From: Desulfatirhabdium butyrativorans
Lineage (GTDB): Bacteria > Desulfobacterota > Desulfobacteria > Desulfobacterales > JAIFKL01
NCBI GenBank assembly: GCA_022736535.1
Contig: DZCT01000054.1
Span: forward strand, 1-9,490
DNA: 9,490 nucleotides
Direction of reading: 5' to 3'
Under the pieces are notes generated by a model. It was not told where the DNA came from, searched no databases, and worked only from the letters and a program-made list of their open reading frames with translations. Positions 1-4,982 of this stretch are shown here, piece by piece. The translations under genes were made by a program, and so were the position numbers. Within the stretch, counting starts at the first letter, position 1, and each line of letters opens with the position of its first letter.

Positions 1-507
1 AATCGGCGCGGGCGGAATAAAATGCCGATTCCCGATGATCTGAGGAACAAATCGGGCGCAGGATGTGCCGATCAGCGGATTTGCCGGTTTGGTAAAAAAT
101 TTTTGGAATACAGCGCCGTGTTCCGCAAGCCGGTCGAAAACAGCCGGGCGAGCCAGCATTCCCCGCAGAAGTAATTGTTTTATCGGAGAAAGTCCCATAT
201 AATCGGTGAGAATGGCTCTGGCTTTGAGGAAAATTTCCGGCGCTTTCACGCCTGCGGGACAGTTTGCCGCGCAGGAGCCGCAGAGGAGACATTTGTTCAG
301 GCGTTCGTTCACGCCTGCGGGATTCCTGAACATTTCCAGCATCAGCCCGTCTAACATCGCCAGCTTTCCCCGCGCCACGTCGGATTCGCGTCCGGTTTCC
401 GCAAACAGCGGACATACGGACTGACAGGTTCCGCAACGCATACAGACATTCAGCAGCCCTTCCAAATCCCGCATCTGTCTTGCAAGTTTTTTGATGTCCT
501 GAGTCAT
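1..507 (-). CDS. Fe-S oxidoreductase, GlcF/LutA-like, N-terminal part
   Basis: The frame is open from ATG at 507 to the left edge, giving 169 residues with no stop, so the protein continues outside the window. Two ferredoxin-type [4Fe-4S] motifs are visible: Cys22-x2-Cys25-x2-Cys28-x3-Cys32-Pro and Cys73-x2-Cys76-x2-Cys79-x3-Cys83-Pro. The segment between them (ESDVARGKLAML) and the one after (GVKAPEIFLKARAIL) resemble the N-terminus of the iron-sulfur subunit of glycolate oxidase (GlcF) and related lactate-utilisation proteins. Full-length members are about 400 residues and carry C-terminal CCG domains, which would lie off the edge. By family, the protein passes electrons from an FAD-linked 2-hydroxyacid dehydrogenase. 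The exact substrate cannot be told from this part. No convincing Shine-Dalgarno sequence precedes the ATG, but the first cluster sits at the usual distance from it. Confidence 0.88.
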   Translation of the reverse strand, partial: MTQDIKKLARQMRDLEGLLNVCMRCGTCQSVCPLFAETGRESDVARGKLAMLDGLMLEMFRNPAGVNERLNKCLLCGSCAANCPAGVKAPEIFLKARAILTDYMGLSPIKQLLLRGMLARPAVFDRLAEHGAVFQKFFTKPANPLIGTSCARFVPQIIGNRHFIPPAPI

Positions 508-559
508 GGGAGTTTTTGATTACAGATGTCAGAAGACAGAGTTGTGAAGCCTGTTCTCA

Positions 560-667
560 TTATAAAATACCGTTTTCATATCGGATATAAAAATCTTTTG
601 AAGCGAGAGAATAACGCCGCTCAAATTCTTCAATCTGTCCTGATAAGCGATTTTTCAGTTCAGCCAT
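560..667 (-). pseudogene. short antitoxin-like remnant (35 aa)
   Basis: A 35-codon frame from ATG at 667 encodes MAELKNRL, then IEEFERRYSLASKDFYIRYE, and stops after NGIL. The middle resembles the 'EFExxYxMSSEEFYxRFExGEL' segment found in small antitoxin-like proteins. Those usually continue with a GDDxDFxEW-type tail, which is absent here in all three frames. The same frame stays open upstream to the higA stop codon, so this may be the 3' part of a longer gene that lost its start. It lies 60 bp behind higA on the same strand. The family resemblance is from memory and the piece is short, so it could also be a chance frame or a small expressed peptide. Confidence 0.35.
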
Positions 668-727
668 GCCGTTAAATTCCCGATGAATCAGTTTGCTGAT
701 ACTGGATATAAAATAAAAACATTGTAT

Positions 728-1018
728 TTATCCCCTGACAAGTCTGATTTCCAAACGGCAGCCTACTGCTTCGGCATATTTTTGTAACATGGCAACAGAC
801 GGGGATTTTTTTCTGTTTTTTAATCCTGATTCCAGTCGGATTACAGTCTGAATCTCAGTTCCCATAGATTCTGCAATTTCCGCCTGAGTCATCCCTGACT
901 GATGACGGGCTTCAATTAATTTGTCAAAAAAGGAGAATTCTTCTTCCAAAGCTTCATATTCAGCTTTGATTAAAGGGTTTTCAAGCATTTTTTTAATCAT
1001 TTCATCGTGTGTCATCAT
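728..1018 (-). CDS. higA: HigA-type antitoxin, XRE-family helix-turn-helix
   Basis: This is a 96-residue protein with an N-terminal helical extension (1-32) and an XRE/Cro helix-turn-helix at about 33-65, including MTQAEIAESMG and a recognition-helix region ending RLESG. It matches antitoxins that sit downstream of Gp49-like toxins. By family it binds and neutralises the toxin and represses the shared operon. The start ATG lies inside the end of the toxin gene (17-bp overlap). A strong GGGAGGT ribosome-binding site at 1033-1027 stands 8 nt upstream, which indicates translational coupling. A second ATG at 1015 is possible. The toxin-first order is the HigBA arrangement. Confidence 0.88.
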   Translation of the reverse strand: MMTHDEMIKKMLENPLIKAEYEALEEEFSFFDKLIEARHQSGMTQAEIAESMGTEIQTVIRLESGLKNRKKSPSVAMLQKYAEAVGCRLEIRLVRG

Positions 1019-1340
1019 GTTTTTTTACCTCCCGCATTCTGAGACGTGCTGTTTTAAGTTCTTTCAAAGGTGTTTTTTGCGATTTTTTTATGAACACATT
1101 TAATATCATAATGTTATAATCAGATAATGTGCAATAGAACAGACGGGCTATCCCTTCTTTAGATTTCAGACGTAACTCAAATAATCCCTCACCCATTGCA
1201 CATGTATGCGGCATTCCGAGATCGGGTCCGTATTTCAGCATCCGTTGTGTAAGATGAATATAACGCGCCTGTATTCCGACGGGAAGATTCAGAATTTCAT
1301 ACTGTAAGGCTTCGTTATAAAAGATAATTTTCCATTCCAT
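1002..1340 (-). CDS. higB: HigB/Gp49-like toxin of the RelE/ParE superfamily
   Basis: The 112-residue protein carries the hallmarks of the phage-derived Gp49-like family. These are an early W-K-I-I-F strand, a GLFELRLKS motif at about 52-60, a C-terminal strand LNVFIKKSQKTP, and a helical tail rich in Lys and Arg. By family it is an mRNA-cleaving or translation-blocking toxin. Which mRNAs it acts on cannot be seen here. It is first in a two-gene operon with higA, overlapping it by 17 bp, and its length is normal for an intact toxin. A purine-rich AAAAAGAGA precedes the ATG at 1340 and may serve as a weak ribosome-binding site. Confidence 0.87.
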   Translation of the reverse strand: MEWKIIFYNEALQYEILNLPVGIQARYIHLTQRMLKYGPDLGMPHTCAMGEGLFELRLKSKEGIARLFYCTLSDYNIMILNVFIKKSQKTPLKELKTARLRMREVKKHDDTR

Positions 1341-1367
1341 CGCAAGTCTCTTTTTGTGAAAAGGATA

Positions 1368-1389
1368 TCTGCGTCATCTATTACGCAGA
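1368..1389. promoter_or_regulatory. inverted repeat upstream of higB, candidate HigA operator
   Basis: The arms TCTGCGT (1368-1374) and ACGCAGA (1383-1389) are a perfect 7-bp inverted repeat with an 8-bp spacer, centred about 38 bp upstream of the higB start. XRE-type antitoxins usually bind such palindromes in their own promoter. I could not identify a convincing -35/-10 pair around it, so the operator role is inference. Confidence 0.4.
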
Positions 1390-1619
1390 CATCAGACTGT
1401 AGTTCAGGGAATTTAAGTCTGTTGTCTTATGTCTGTAATTTGAATTTTATATTTCATAACAGAATCAAAGTGATATAAGGTATTTTTTTCTGATAACAGC
1501 CAAAAAATCCATAATTATCAAGTCAGTTTGCTTTGAACGGCGGGGAACTAAGCCCTGTTGAGGGAACAGAAATTGCCCCTGGAAACTCGGCTTCCTGTGC
1601 AGACACACAAAAATGGAGA
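1390..1619. other. intergenic stretch without a supported gene
   Basis: This is the middle of the roughly 360-bp gap between higB and the DUF2442 gene. It is AT-rich up to about 1530 and then more GC-rich towards the repeat at 1620. The GTCTG-rich piece at 1425-1439 loosely resembles, in reverse complement, a piece at 521-541. No frame here has protein-like composition, and no tRNA or clear small RNA is visible. Confidence 0.5.
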
Positions 1620-1666
1620 TTTGCTTACAAGGGCGTTCCCAAGCAGGGGGCTTGGGAACGAGGGAA
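1620..1666. repeat. 47-bp hairpin repeat, copy 1
   Basis: This is a 47-bp sequence identical to 2301-2347 and in the same orientation. Its core is a perfect 11-bp inverted repeat, CGTTCCCAAGC and GCTTGGGAACG, around a 5-nt loop (1634-1660). Weaker similarity between the two copies extends about 25 bp to the left. It lies just 3' of the DUF2442 stop codon, so it could also act as a 3'-end hairpin for that operon, though there is no T tract. Similar hairpin repeats built on this core are, as I recall, scattered in several environmental bacteria. Confidence 0.85.
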
Positions 1667-1699
1667 GATGATAACACAGCCCCTCTGCTACAAAACGGG

Positions 1700-1930
1700 T
1701 CAGGCGATATGTTCCCGTAAAAATTCAGGGGCAAAATCAGCGCCGTTATCCCATGACAAAGTATGCCCCCTGATTTCAAAATTCTTAAAATAGTTAATAT
1801 CTTTCAGCGGCTCAAACACCTTTCCCCATAATTCGGAAGAAAGATCAACATTCCCCGCTGTCCCGTCATTAAAAGAAACCCATACCTTATATTCTTTCAG
1901 ATACTTTGCATCTGTAACATGTAAAAACAT
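1700..1930 (-). CDS. DUF2442 domain protein
   Basis: The 76-residue protein has the family pattern VxFNDGTxGxVDLSxEL (about 18-34), then VFEPLKD, and a C-terminal WDNGADFAPEFL. These match DUF2442 proteins, which are small and of unproven function and are often encoded beside DUF4160 genes in a toxin-antitoxin-like arrangement. It starts 5 nt after the stop of the DUF4160 frame, so the two are co-transcribed and probably translationally coupled. It looks intact even though its upstream partner is frameshifted. The function is unknown. A role as antitoxin or partner of DUF4160 is only inferred from pairing. Confidence 0.85.
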   Translation of the reverse strand: MFLHVTDAKYLKEYKVWVSFNDGTAGNVDLSSELWGKVFEPLKDINYFKNFEIRGHTLSWDNGADFAPEFLREHIA

Positions 1931-1935
1931 TTCAG

Positions 1936-2194
1936 TTACTCCAACGGCTCAATTTTTTTCAAAGGTTCTCTCTGTTCCACTGATTTCCAATTTTCCATAA
2001 GCTCATCTTTGTGTAAAATATACCAGTCAAGCACTGCACTGAGCGCTCTTCTGGGGAAGAGCGCCTTCTACAACACCTGTTTTTATCTCCACAGTAATTT
2101 CATACTGACCGTATTCTGCATGAAAATGCGGCGGGCTATGTTCACGAAAATACATGTGAATTACTATACCCAAAAATCGGCTTATTTCCGACAT
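1936..2194 (-). pseudogene. DUF4160 domain protein, one-base frameshift
   Basis: From ATG at 2194 (AGGAA ribosome-binding site 6 nt upstream) the first frame reads MSEISRFLGIVIHMYFREHS, then PPHFHAEYG and VEIKTGVVEGALP, typical of DUF4160. After Pro47 it runs into missense residues and an early stop. Removing one C from the CCCC run (2056-2053) restores RRALSAVLDWYILHKDELME and on through PLKKIEPLE to a stop at 1936. This gives a normal 85-residue family member. The break sits in the loop of a perfect 8-bp hairpin (2043-2064). It is either a real inactivating mutation, a sequencing error, or less likely a recoding site. The gene leads a two-gene operon with DUF2442. Confidence 0.85.
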
Positions 2195-2300
2195 ATTATT
2201 TCCTGACTCTTTATTTGTTGAACTCTTTTGCCCAATCGGGTCAGCGATAGCTTTGCATATCAGTCGGAAGGCAATGCCGACAGACAGGCAAAACCGGGGC

Positions 2301-2347
2301 TTTGCTTACAAGGGCGTTCCCAAGCAGGGGGCTTGGGAACGAGGGAA
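2301..2347. repeat. 47-bp hairpin repeat, copy 2
   Basis: This is the second copy, identical over 47 bp to 1620-1666 and in direct orientation, with the same 11-bp stem (2315-2341). It lies upstream of the DUF4160 start, so the two copies bracket the DUF4160-DUF2442 pair at a distance of 681 bp. Confidence 0.85.
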
Positions 2348-2369
2348 AAATCCGTATTATCAGTTCGGC

Positions 2370-2398
2370 AGGTTGGGTTTCGTGCCTCAACCCAACCT
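2370..2398. repeat. AGGTTGGGTT inverted repeat
   Basis: The arms AGGTTGGGTT (2370-2379) and AACCCAACCT (2389-2398) are perfect 10-bp complements around a 9-nt loop, TCGTGCCTC. This resembles a palindromic 'GGTTGGGTT...AACCCAACC' element that I recall as widespread in cyanobacteria and sulfur bacteria. It sits only 22 bp from the 47-bp repeat, so the two may form a composite element. Confidence 0.75.
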
Positions 2399-2408
2399 AC
2401 TGGACTAT

Positions 2409-2429
2409 TTGCTATACACAGTATAGCAA
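2409..2429 (-). terminator. inverted repeat behind the 147-aa gene, weak terminator candidate
   Basis: TTGCTATAC (2409-2417) and GTATAGCAA (2421-2429) form a perfect 9-bp stem with a 3-nt loop, 28 bp past the stop codon of the minus-strand gene at 2457. It is placed like a terminator, but no T tract follows on the minus strand, so it may only be an RNA 3'-end stabiliser or another repeat piece. Confidence 0.35.
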
Positions 2430-2456
2430 GATGACAAGAGCCGCCTTTTGCTTGAT

Positions 2457-2900
2457 TTATTTTTTAGACAAACTGTCAATATATTCTTTCAATATATTAG
2501 TATACTTAGTCTTTCCCATCAACTGACCGTAGATAAAATCATTGAATGCAATTTGCACTTTCTGATTCTTTAAAAAATTAACCCGATACTCGGAAAGCAC
2601 GTCTCTCTTGTTAAAATATCCATCAATGCTGTGAAAAATTTCACCTTGTCTGAGATCACTCCAAATATATAAAAGTTCTTCAGGTGTCAGCCCCTTTCTT
2701 TCTAATTCGTTAATATCTATATTATAAAGATTAAACAACTTTGTGTAAGTAAACAGGTTTGTTTCGTTTCTTTGTGCCTGAGCAACTAATGCTGCATATT
2801 TACAAATAGTTATTTGAGATTTAAGCGAACGATTTGAAATAATTACAGATACAATGCTAAGGAAAATGGCGATAAGACTTAGAGCAATTGATAAATCCAT
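2457..2900 (-). CDS. hypothetical membrane-anchored protein
   Basis: I do not recognise this 147-residue protein. Residues 4-23 (SIALSLIAIFLSIVSVIISN) form one N-terminal transmembrane helix, probably followed by a cytoplasmic domain because Asn-Arg-Ser-Leu-Lys comes next. The rest is helical and mixed-charge, with no cysteine or metal motif and no repeat. An AGGAG ribosome-binding site 9 nt before ATG 2900 and a TTGACA box further upstream support a real gene. Its DNA is clearly more AT-rich than ribF or the chemoreceptor gene, which suggests later acquisition. It stands alone between two repeat-flanked gene pairs. The topology resembles small membrane-anchored proteins found in defence or toxin-antitoxin islands, but no function can be given. 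Confidence 0.72.
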   Translation of the reverse strand: MDLSIALSLIAIFLSIVSVIISNRSLKSQITICKYAALVAQAQRNETNLFTYTKLFNLYNIDINELERKGLTPEELLYIWSDLRQGEIFHSIDGYFNKRDVLSEYRVNFLKNQKVQIAFNDFIYGQLMGKTKYTNILKEYIDSLSKK

Positions 2901-2945
2901 AAATATAGTCTCCTGTCACTATTGCATTGGCTAATCATTGACTAT

Positions 2946-2975
2946 CTAATAACAGCCCAAAATTTATATTGTCAA
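2946..2975 (-). promoter_or_regulatory. candidate promoter of the 147-aa gene
   Basis: A consensus -35 TTGACA (2975-2970) is followed after 18 bp by TATTAG (2951-2946), which matches four of six -10 positions. The start codon is about 46 bp downstream. An inverted repeat AGGAAA/TTTCCT (2975-2987) abuts the -35 box and could hold a regulator. Confidence 0.45.
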
Positions 2976-2988
2976 GGAAATTTTCCTC

Positions 2989-3032
2989 ATCACCCGCGGC
3001 CAAAAAACGAAAAAGCCCATCAGCATCAAACT
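2989..3032. repeat. partial copy of the tRNA-Leu terminator region
   Basis: This 44-bp sequence matches 3673-3717 with two substitutions and a one-base gap. It starts ATCACCCGCGG and ends CATCAGCATCAAACT. It contains only the first arm of the terminator stem (AAAAGCCC). The second arm is missing, so it cannot fold as a terminator. It lies on the far side of the DUF4258-DUF2283 pair from the full copy. Confidence 0.8.
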
Positions 3033-3101
3033 TTGCCTTGCACCAAATATTCCATACAAAAATACCTTGTTAATGGTCACAAAAATAACGATAATTCAGT
3101 G

Positions 3102-3359
3102 TCAACCCATAAGCTGTCTGCTGCAATGTTTGCTTAACCTGTCTGCAAAGCCGAGTATCTTTGCCTGAGCCATTTCCATTATATAATCCCGTATAAAGTC
3201 GCTGGCATTCAGGATTTCTATGCCGATCAGTTCTCCGTCTGCGTTTATCTCGGCAGTGACATTCGGAGTTATTTCGACACTTCCCGCTTCCTTCTCATTG
3301 GAAACGACAAAGTGCAGAATGTCATCATCTTCAAAGTATTTCATTCCTGATTTGTTCAT
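3102..3359 (-). CDS. DUF2283 domain protein, putative antitoxin
   Basis: This protein is 85 residues from ATG 3359, or 80 from ATG 3344. The shorter form begins MKYFEDDDILHF, which fits the usual start of DUF2283 proteins. The core has the family pattern VEITPNVTAEINADGELIGIEILNAS (about residues 28-53), followed by a helical C-terminus. It overlaps the end of the upstream DUF4258 gene on the same strand (by 29 bp or 14 bp, depending on the start), which implies coupled translation. DUF2283 proteins are often found behind small DUF4258/BrnT-like genes and are suspected antitoxins. That role is inference from pairing. No good ribosome-binding site decides between the two starts. Confidence 0.82.
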   Translation of the reverse strand: MNKSGMKYFEDDDILHFVVSNEKEAGSVEITPNVTAEINADGELIGIEILNASDFIRDYIMEMAQAKILGFADRLSKHCSRQLMG

Positions 3360-3621
3360 TCGTAAACCGCCCTGTCTTTATTCGGAAATTAATCTGCTGC
3401 CGTGTCACGGCATGAACCGTGACGGGTCTTATCGTATCTCTGTATGTCTCGTAGGGAACCATTATCAGGCGTTCGTCATGCCTGCCGACGGCAATCAGCC
3501 GGTTTGTCTCAGTGTCGAAGTATCTTTCAGCCGAATATCTCAGTATCTCCTCAATTTTTCCGAGGTCAAATTCCCTTGATTCGGCTCTGTGTCTTATGTA
3601 CTCAGACCAGATAAATTCCAT
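3331..3621 (-). CDS. DUF4258/BrnT-like small protein, putative toxin
   Basis: The 96-residue protein starts MEFIWSEYIRHRAESREFDL and ends in TIRPVTVHAVTRQQINFRIK-TGRF. This C-terminal strand-helix pattern is that of small DUF4258 or BrnT-like proteins (RelE-type fold) encoded with DUF2283 partners. A central AVGRHDERLIMV resembles the strand preceding it in that group. By analogy it would be the toxin of a type II pair with the overlapping DUF2283 protein, possibly a ribonuclease. Catalytic residues cannot be assigned with confidence. The ATG at 3621 has only a weak GGGCGAA upstream. Confidence 0.72.
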   Translation of the reverse strand: MEFIWSEYIRHRAESREFDLGKIEEILRYSAERYFDTETNRLIAVGRHDERLIMVPYETYRDTIRPVTVHAVTRQQINFRIKTGRFTNEQIRNEIL

Positions 3622-3672
3622 AATTTCGCCCGCGTCTTAAAGCTCCGCACTGTTCCTTTCGCATAAGTGAAT

Positions 3673-3717
3673 ATCACCCGCGGGCAAAAAATGAAAAAGC
3701 CCCATCAGCATCAAACT
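3673..3717. repeat. direct-repeat copy overlapping the tRNA-Leu terminator
   Basis: This 45-bp sequence corresponds to 2989-3032 in direct orientation. It begins upstream of the terminator hairpin (ATCACCCGCGGG) and runs through the loop to AAACT. Together the two copies bracket the DUF4258-DUF2283 pair with a repeat distance of 684 bp. Confidence 0.8.
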
Positions 3718-3729
3718 GACGGGGCTTTT
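3695..3729 (-). terminator. intrinsic terminator downstream of tRNA-Leu
   Basis: AAAAGCCCC (3695-3703) pairs with GGGGCTTTT (3721-3729). Inside lies a further 4-bp TCAG/CTGA stem after one mismatch, and the loop is CATCAAA. Read on the minus strand, the stem is followed by TTTTTCATTTTTTG, a good U-rich tail, so it should end the tRNA-Leu transcript and shield the DUF4258 gene. On the plus strand the tail is shorter. Confidence 0.82.
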
Positions 3730-3749
3730 CCCTGCATCATAAAAATATC

Positions 3750-3779
3750 AAACGTGTAACCCCGAAAGTTACGCCGTTT
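3750..3779 (-). terminator. imperfect hairpin just behind tRNA-Leu
   Basis: AAACG-T-GTAAC (3750-3760) can pair with GTTAC-GC-CGTTT (3768-3779) around the loop CCCGAAA. On the minus strand it is followed after three bases by a run of five T. It may be a first, weaker terminator or a processing structure for the tRNA 3' end. Confidence 0.4.
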
Positions 3780-3788
3780 ATTTTTTTG

Positions 3789-3875
3789 TGGTGCCGAAGG
3801 GGAGACTCGAACTCCCACGGAGGACCCCCCACAAGACCCTGAACCTTGCGTGTCTACCAGTTCCACCACTTCGGC
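3789..3875 (-). tRNA. tRNA-Leu, anticodon CAG
   Basis: The reverse complement folds as a class II tRNA of 87 nt. The acceptor stem GCCGAAG (3875-3869) pairs with CTTCGGC, followed by the discriminator A and an encoded CCA (3791-3789). The D-arm GGTGGAACTGGTAGAC is leucine-like. The anticodon arm is CAAGG-TTCAGGG-TCTTG with CAG at 3841-3839, and it is followed by a long G/C-rich variable arm and GTTCGAGTC in the T-loop. It reads CUG codons. It has its own promoter at 3957-3929 and a terminator at 3729-3695. Confidence 0.96.
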
Positions 3876-3893
3876 ACAATTAAACATCCGGAC

Positions 3894-3922
3894 TTGAAAA
3901 ACATTGCCTTCATGCTTAATAT
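3894..3922 (+). promoter_or_regulatory. sigma70-type promoter of ribF
   Basis: TTGAAA (3894-3899) and TAATAT (3917-3922) are separated by exactly 17 bp. Transcription would start near 3929 and leave a leader of about 58 nt before ribF. That leader is too short for an FMN riboswitch, and no RFN element is visible. Confidence 0.7.
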
Positions 3923-3928
3923 GGTTTA

Positions 3929-3957
3929 TATATATTCTTTTTTGTGATCCGTGTCAA
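3929..3957 (-). promoter_or_regulatory. sigma70-type promoter of tRNA-Leu
   Basis: On the minus strand a perfect -35 TTGACA (3957-3952) is followed after 17 bp by TATATA (3934-3929). The transcript would start near 3922 and carry a leader of about 47 nt before the mature tRNA 5' end at 3875. It lies face to face with the ribF promoter, with only 6 bp between the two -10 boxes. Confidence 0.75.
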
Positions 3958-3986
3958 GTTAAATTTACAGTTTGGGAAAAATGAAT

Positions 3987-4922
3987 ATGGAACTTATCAA
4001 AGATATTAAAAAGATTACAGAACCCTACCATAACGCCGTGATCACCGTCGGAAATTTTGACGGGGTGCATATCGGACATCAGGCGCTTTTCCACGAGGTC
4101 ATTGAAAAAGCCGAGGACATCGGCGGCGTTTCCGTTGCCATGACATTCGAACCGCATCCCCTCAGAGTTCTGACGCAGAACGGTCATCCGCCCCTGATTA
4201 CCCTGTATGAACAGAAAATAGAACTCATCAGCCGCTCCGGTATTGACGTGCTGATCTGTCTGCCTTTCACCCGCTCATTTGCCGCGGTTACCGCAGGAGA
4301 ATTTCTGGAAGATATACTGGTAAAGCGCATCGGCGTCAAGGCAATTATCGTGGGCGGGGATTATTCTTTCGGGAAAAATCGGGAGGGCAATCTGGATTTT
4401 CTGAGACAAAACTCGAAACGTCTCGGATTTGAACTGATTGTGGCGCACTGGATACAAAGCCCGAGCAACGGTTCGGGCAGAATCAGCAGCACCGGCATAC
4501 GGCAATTGGTCACAGAGGGCAAGGTGGCGGATGCCCAGAAAATGCTGGGACGCCATTATCAGATACGGGGAACGGTCATGACCGGCAGAAACAGAGGCGG
4601 CAAGCTGCTCGGATTTCCCACGGCAAACATCAAACTGCAAGACGAACTGTCGCCCAAAACCGGCGTTTATGCGGTAAGTGTTGAATATAAAGGGAATAAA
4701 TACAAAGGCGTCGCCAATATCGGATACAGCCCCACATTTGGCGACCACATCTATACAGTAGAAGTCCATATTCTTGATTTTAAAGAAAATATATACGGAG
4801 AAACCATCCGGGTGAATTTTATTGAAAAACTGAGGGATGAAAAAAAATTTTCCGGCATTTCCGAATTGTCGGAACAAATCAGCAAGGATATTCTGAAAGC
4901 AAGGGAAATTATTTCATTATAA
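3987..4922 (+). CDS. ribF: bifunctional riboflavin kinase / FAD synthetase
   Basis: This 311-residue cytoplasmic enzyme converts riboflavin to FMN and then FMN to FAD using ATP. The N-terminal nucleotidyltransferase (FAD synthetase) domain has GNFDGVHIGH at 22-31 with the HxGH signature at 28-31, TFEPHP at 53-58, and RISSTGIRQ at 165-173. The C-terminal riboflavin kinase domain follows from about 185, with the GFPTAN motif at 209-214. The usual length is about 310 residues, so it is complete. I chose ATG 3987 (MELIKDI) because a GGGA box lies 9 nt upstream and the sequence aligns with the normal RibF start. TTG 3972 and ATG 3981 are in frame but too close to that box. It is transcribed away from tRNA-Leu by its own promoter. 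Confidence 0.95.
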   Translation: MELIKDIKKITEPYHNAVITVGNFDGVHIGHQALFHEVIEKAEDIGGVSVAMTFEPHPLRVLTQNGHPPLITLYEQKIELISRSGIDVLICLPFTRSFAAVTAGEFLEDILVKRIGVKAIIVGGDYSFGKNREGNLDFLRQNSKRLGFELIVAHWIQSPSNGSGRISSTGIRQLVTEGKVADAQKMLGRHYQIRGTVMTGRNRGGKLLGFPTANIKLQDELSPKTGVYAVSVEYKGNKYKGVANIGYSPTFGDHIYTVEVHILDFKENIYGETIRVNFIEKLRDEKKFSGISELSEQISKDILKAREIISL

Positions 4923-4982
4923 CAGGTGACAGGTGACAGGTGACTTGTAACATGCCACCTGTAACCTGTTACCTGCAACCTG
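4923..4982. repeat. inverted heptamer-repeat block
   Basis: Three tandem CAGGTGA units (4923-4943) are followed by an 11-nt spacer and four tandem units of the form NNACCTG (4955-4982: CCACCTG, TAACCTG, TTACCTG, CAACCTG). The two halves are complementary, so the RNA can form a hairpin of about 20 bp with some G-U pairs. The block starts right after the ribF stop codon and ends 11 bp before the next start. It could stabilise or attenuate a shared transcript. It is not a classical terminator because no T tract follows. Confidence 0.8.

Noticed and set aside
206..424. 72-residue frame on the plus strand
   Set aside because: It is antisense to the Fe-S protein, whose two cysteine motifs fix the minus strand as coding.
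1465..1779. 104-residue frame on the minus strand
   Set aside because: It runs through the 47-bp repeat and overlaps the end of the DUF2442 gene in another frame. The composition is not protein-like.
1620..2347. CRISPR-like repeats
   Set aside because: There are only two copies, 681 bp apart and enclosing genes, so this is not an array with short spacers.
3972..3986. Longer ribF start at TTG 3972 or ATG 3981
   Set aside because: The GGGA box would be inside or only 3 nt from these starts. ATG 3987 gives the normal RibF N-terminus with 9-nt spacing.
3923..3986. FMN riboswitch in the ribF leader
   Set aside because: The predicted leader is only about 58 nt and AT-rich, too short for an RFN element and without its conserved stems.
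4275..4877. 200-residue frame on the minus strand
   Set aside because: It is antisense to ribF, whose catalytic motifs are intact, and it has no family signature of its own.
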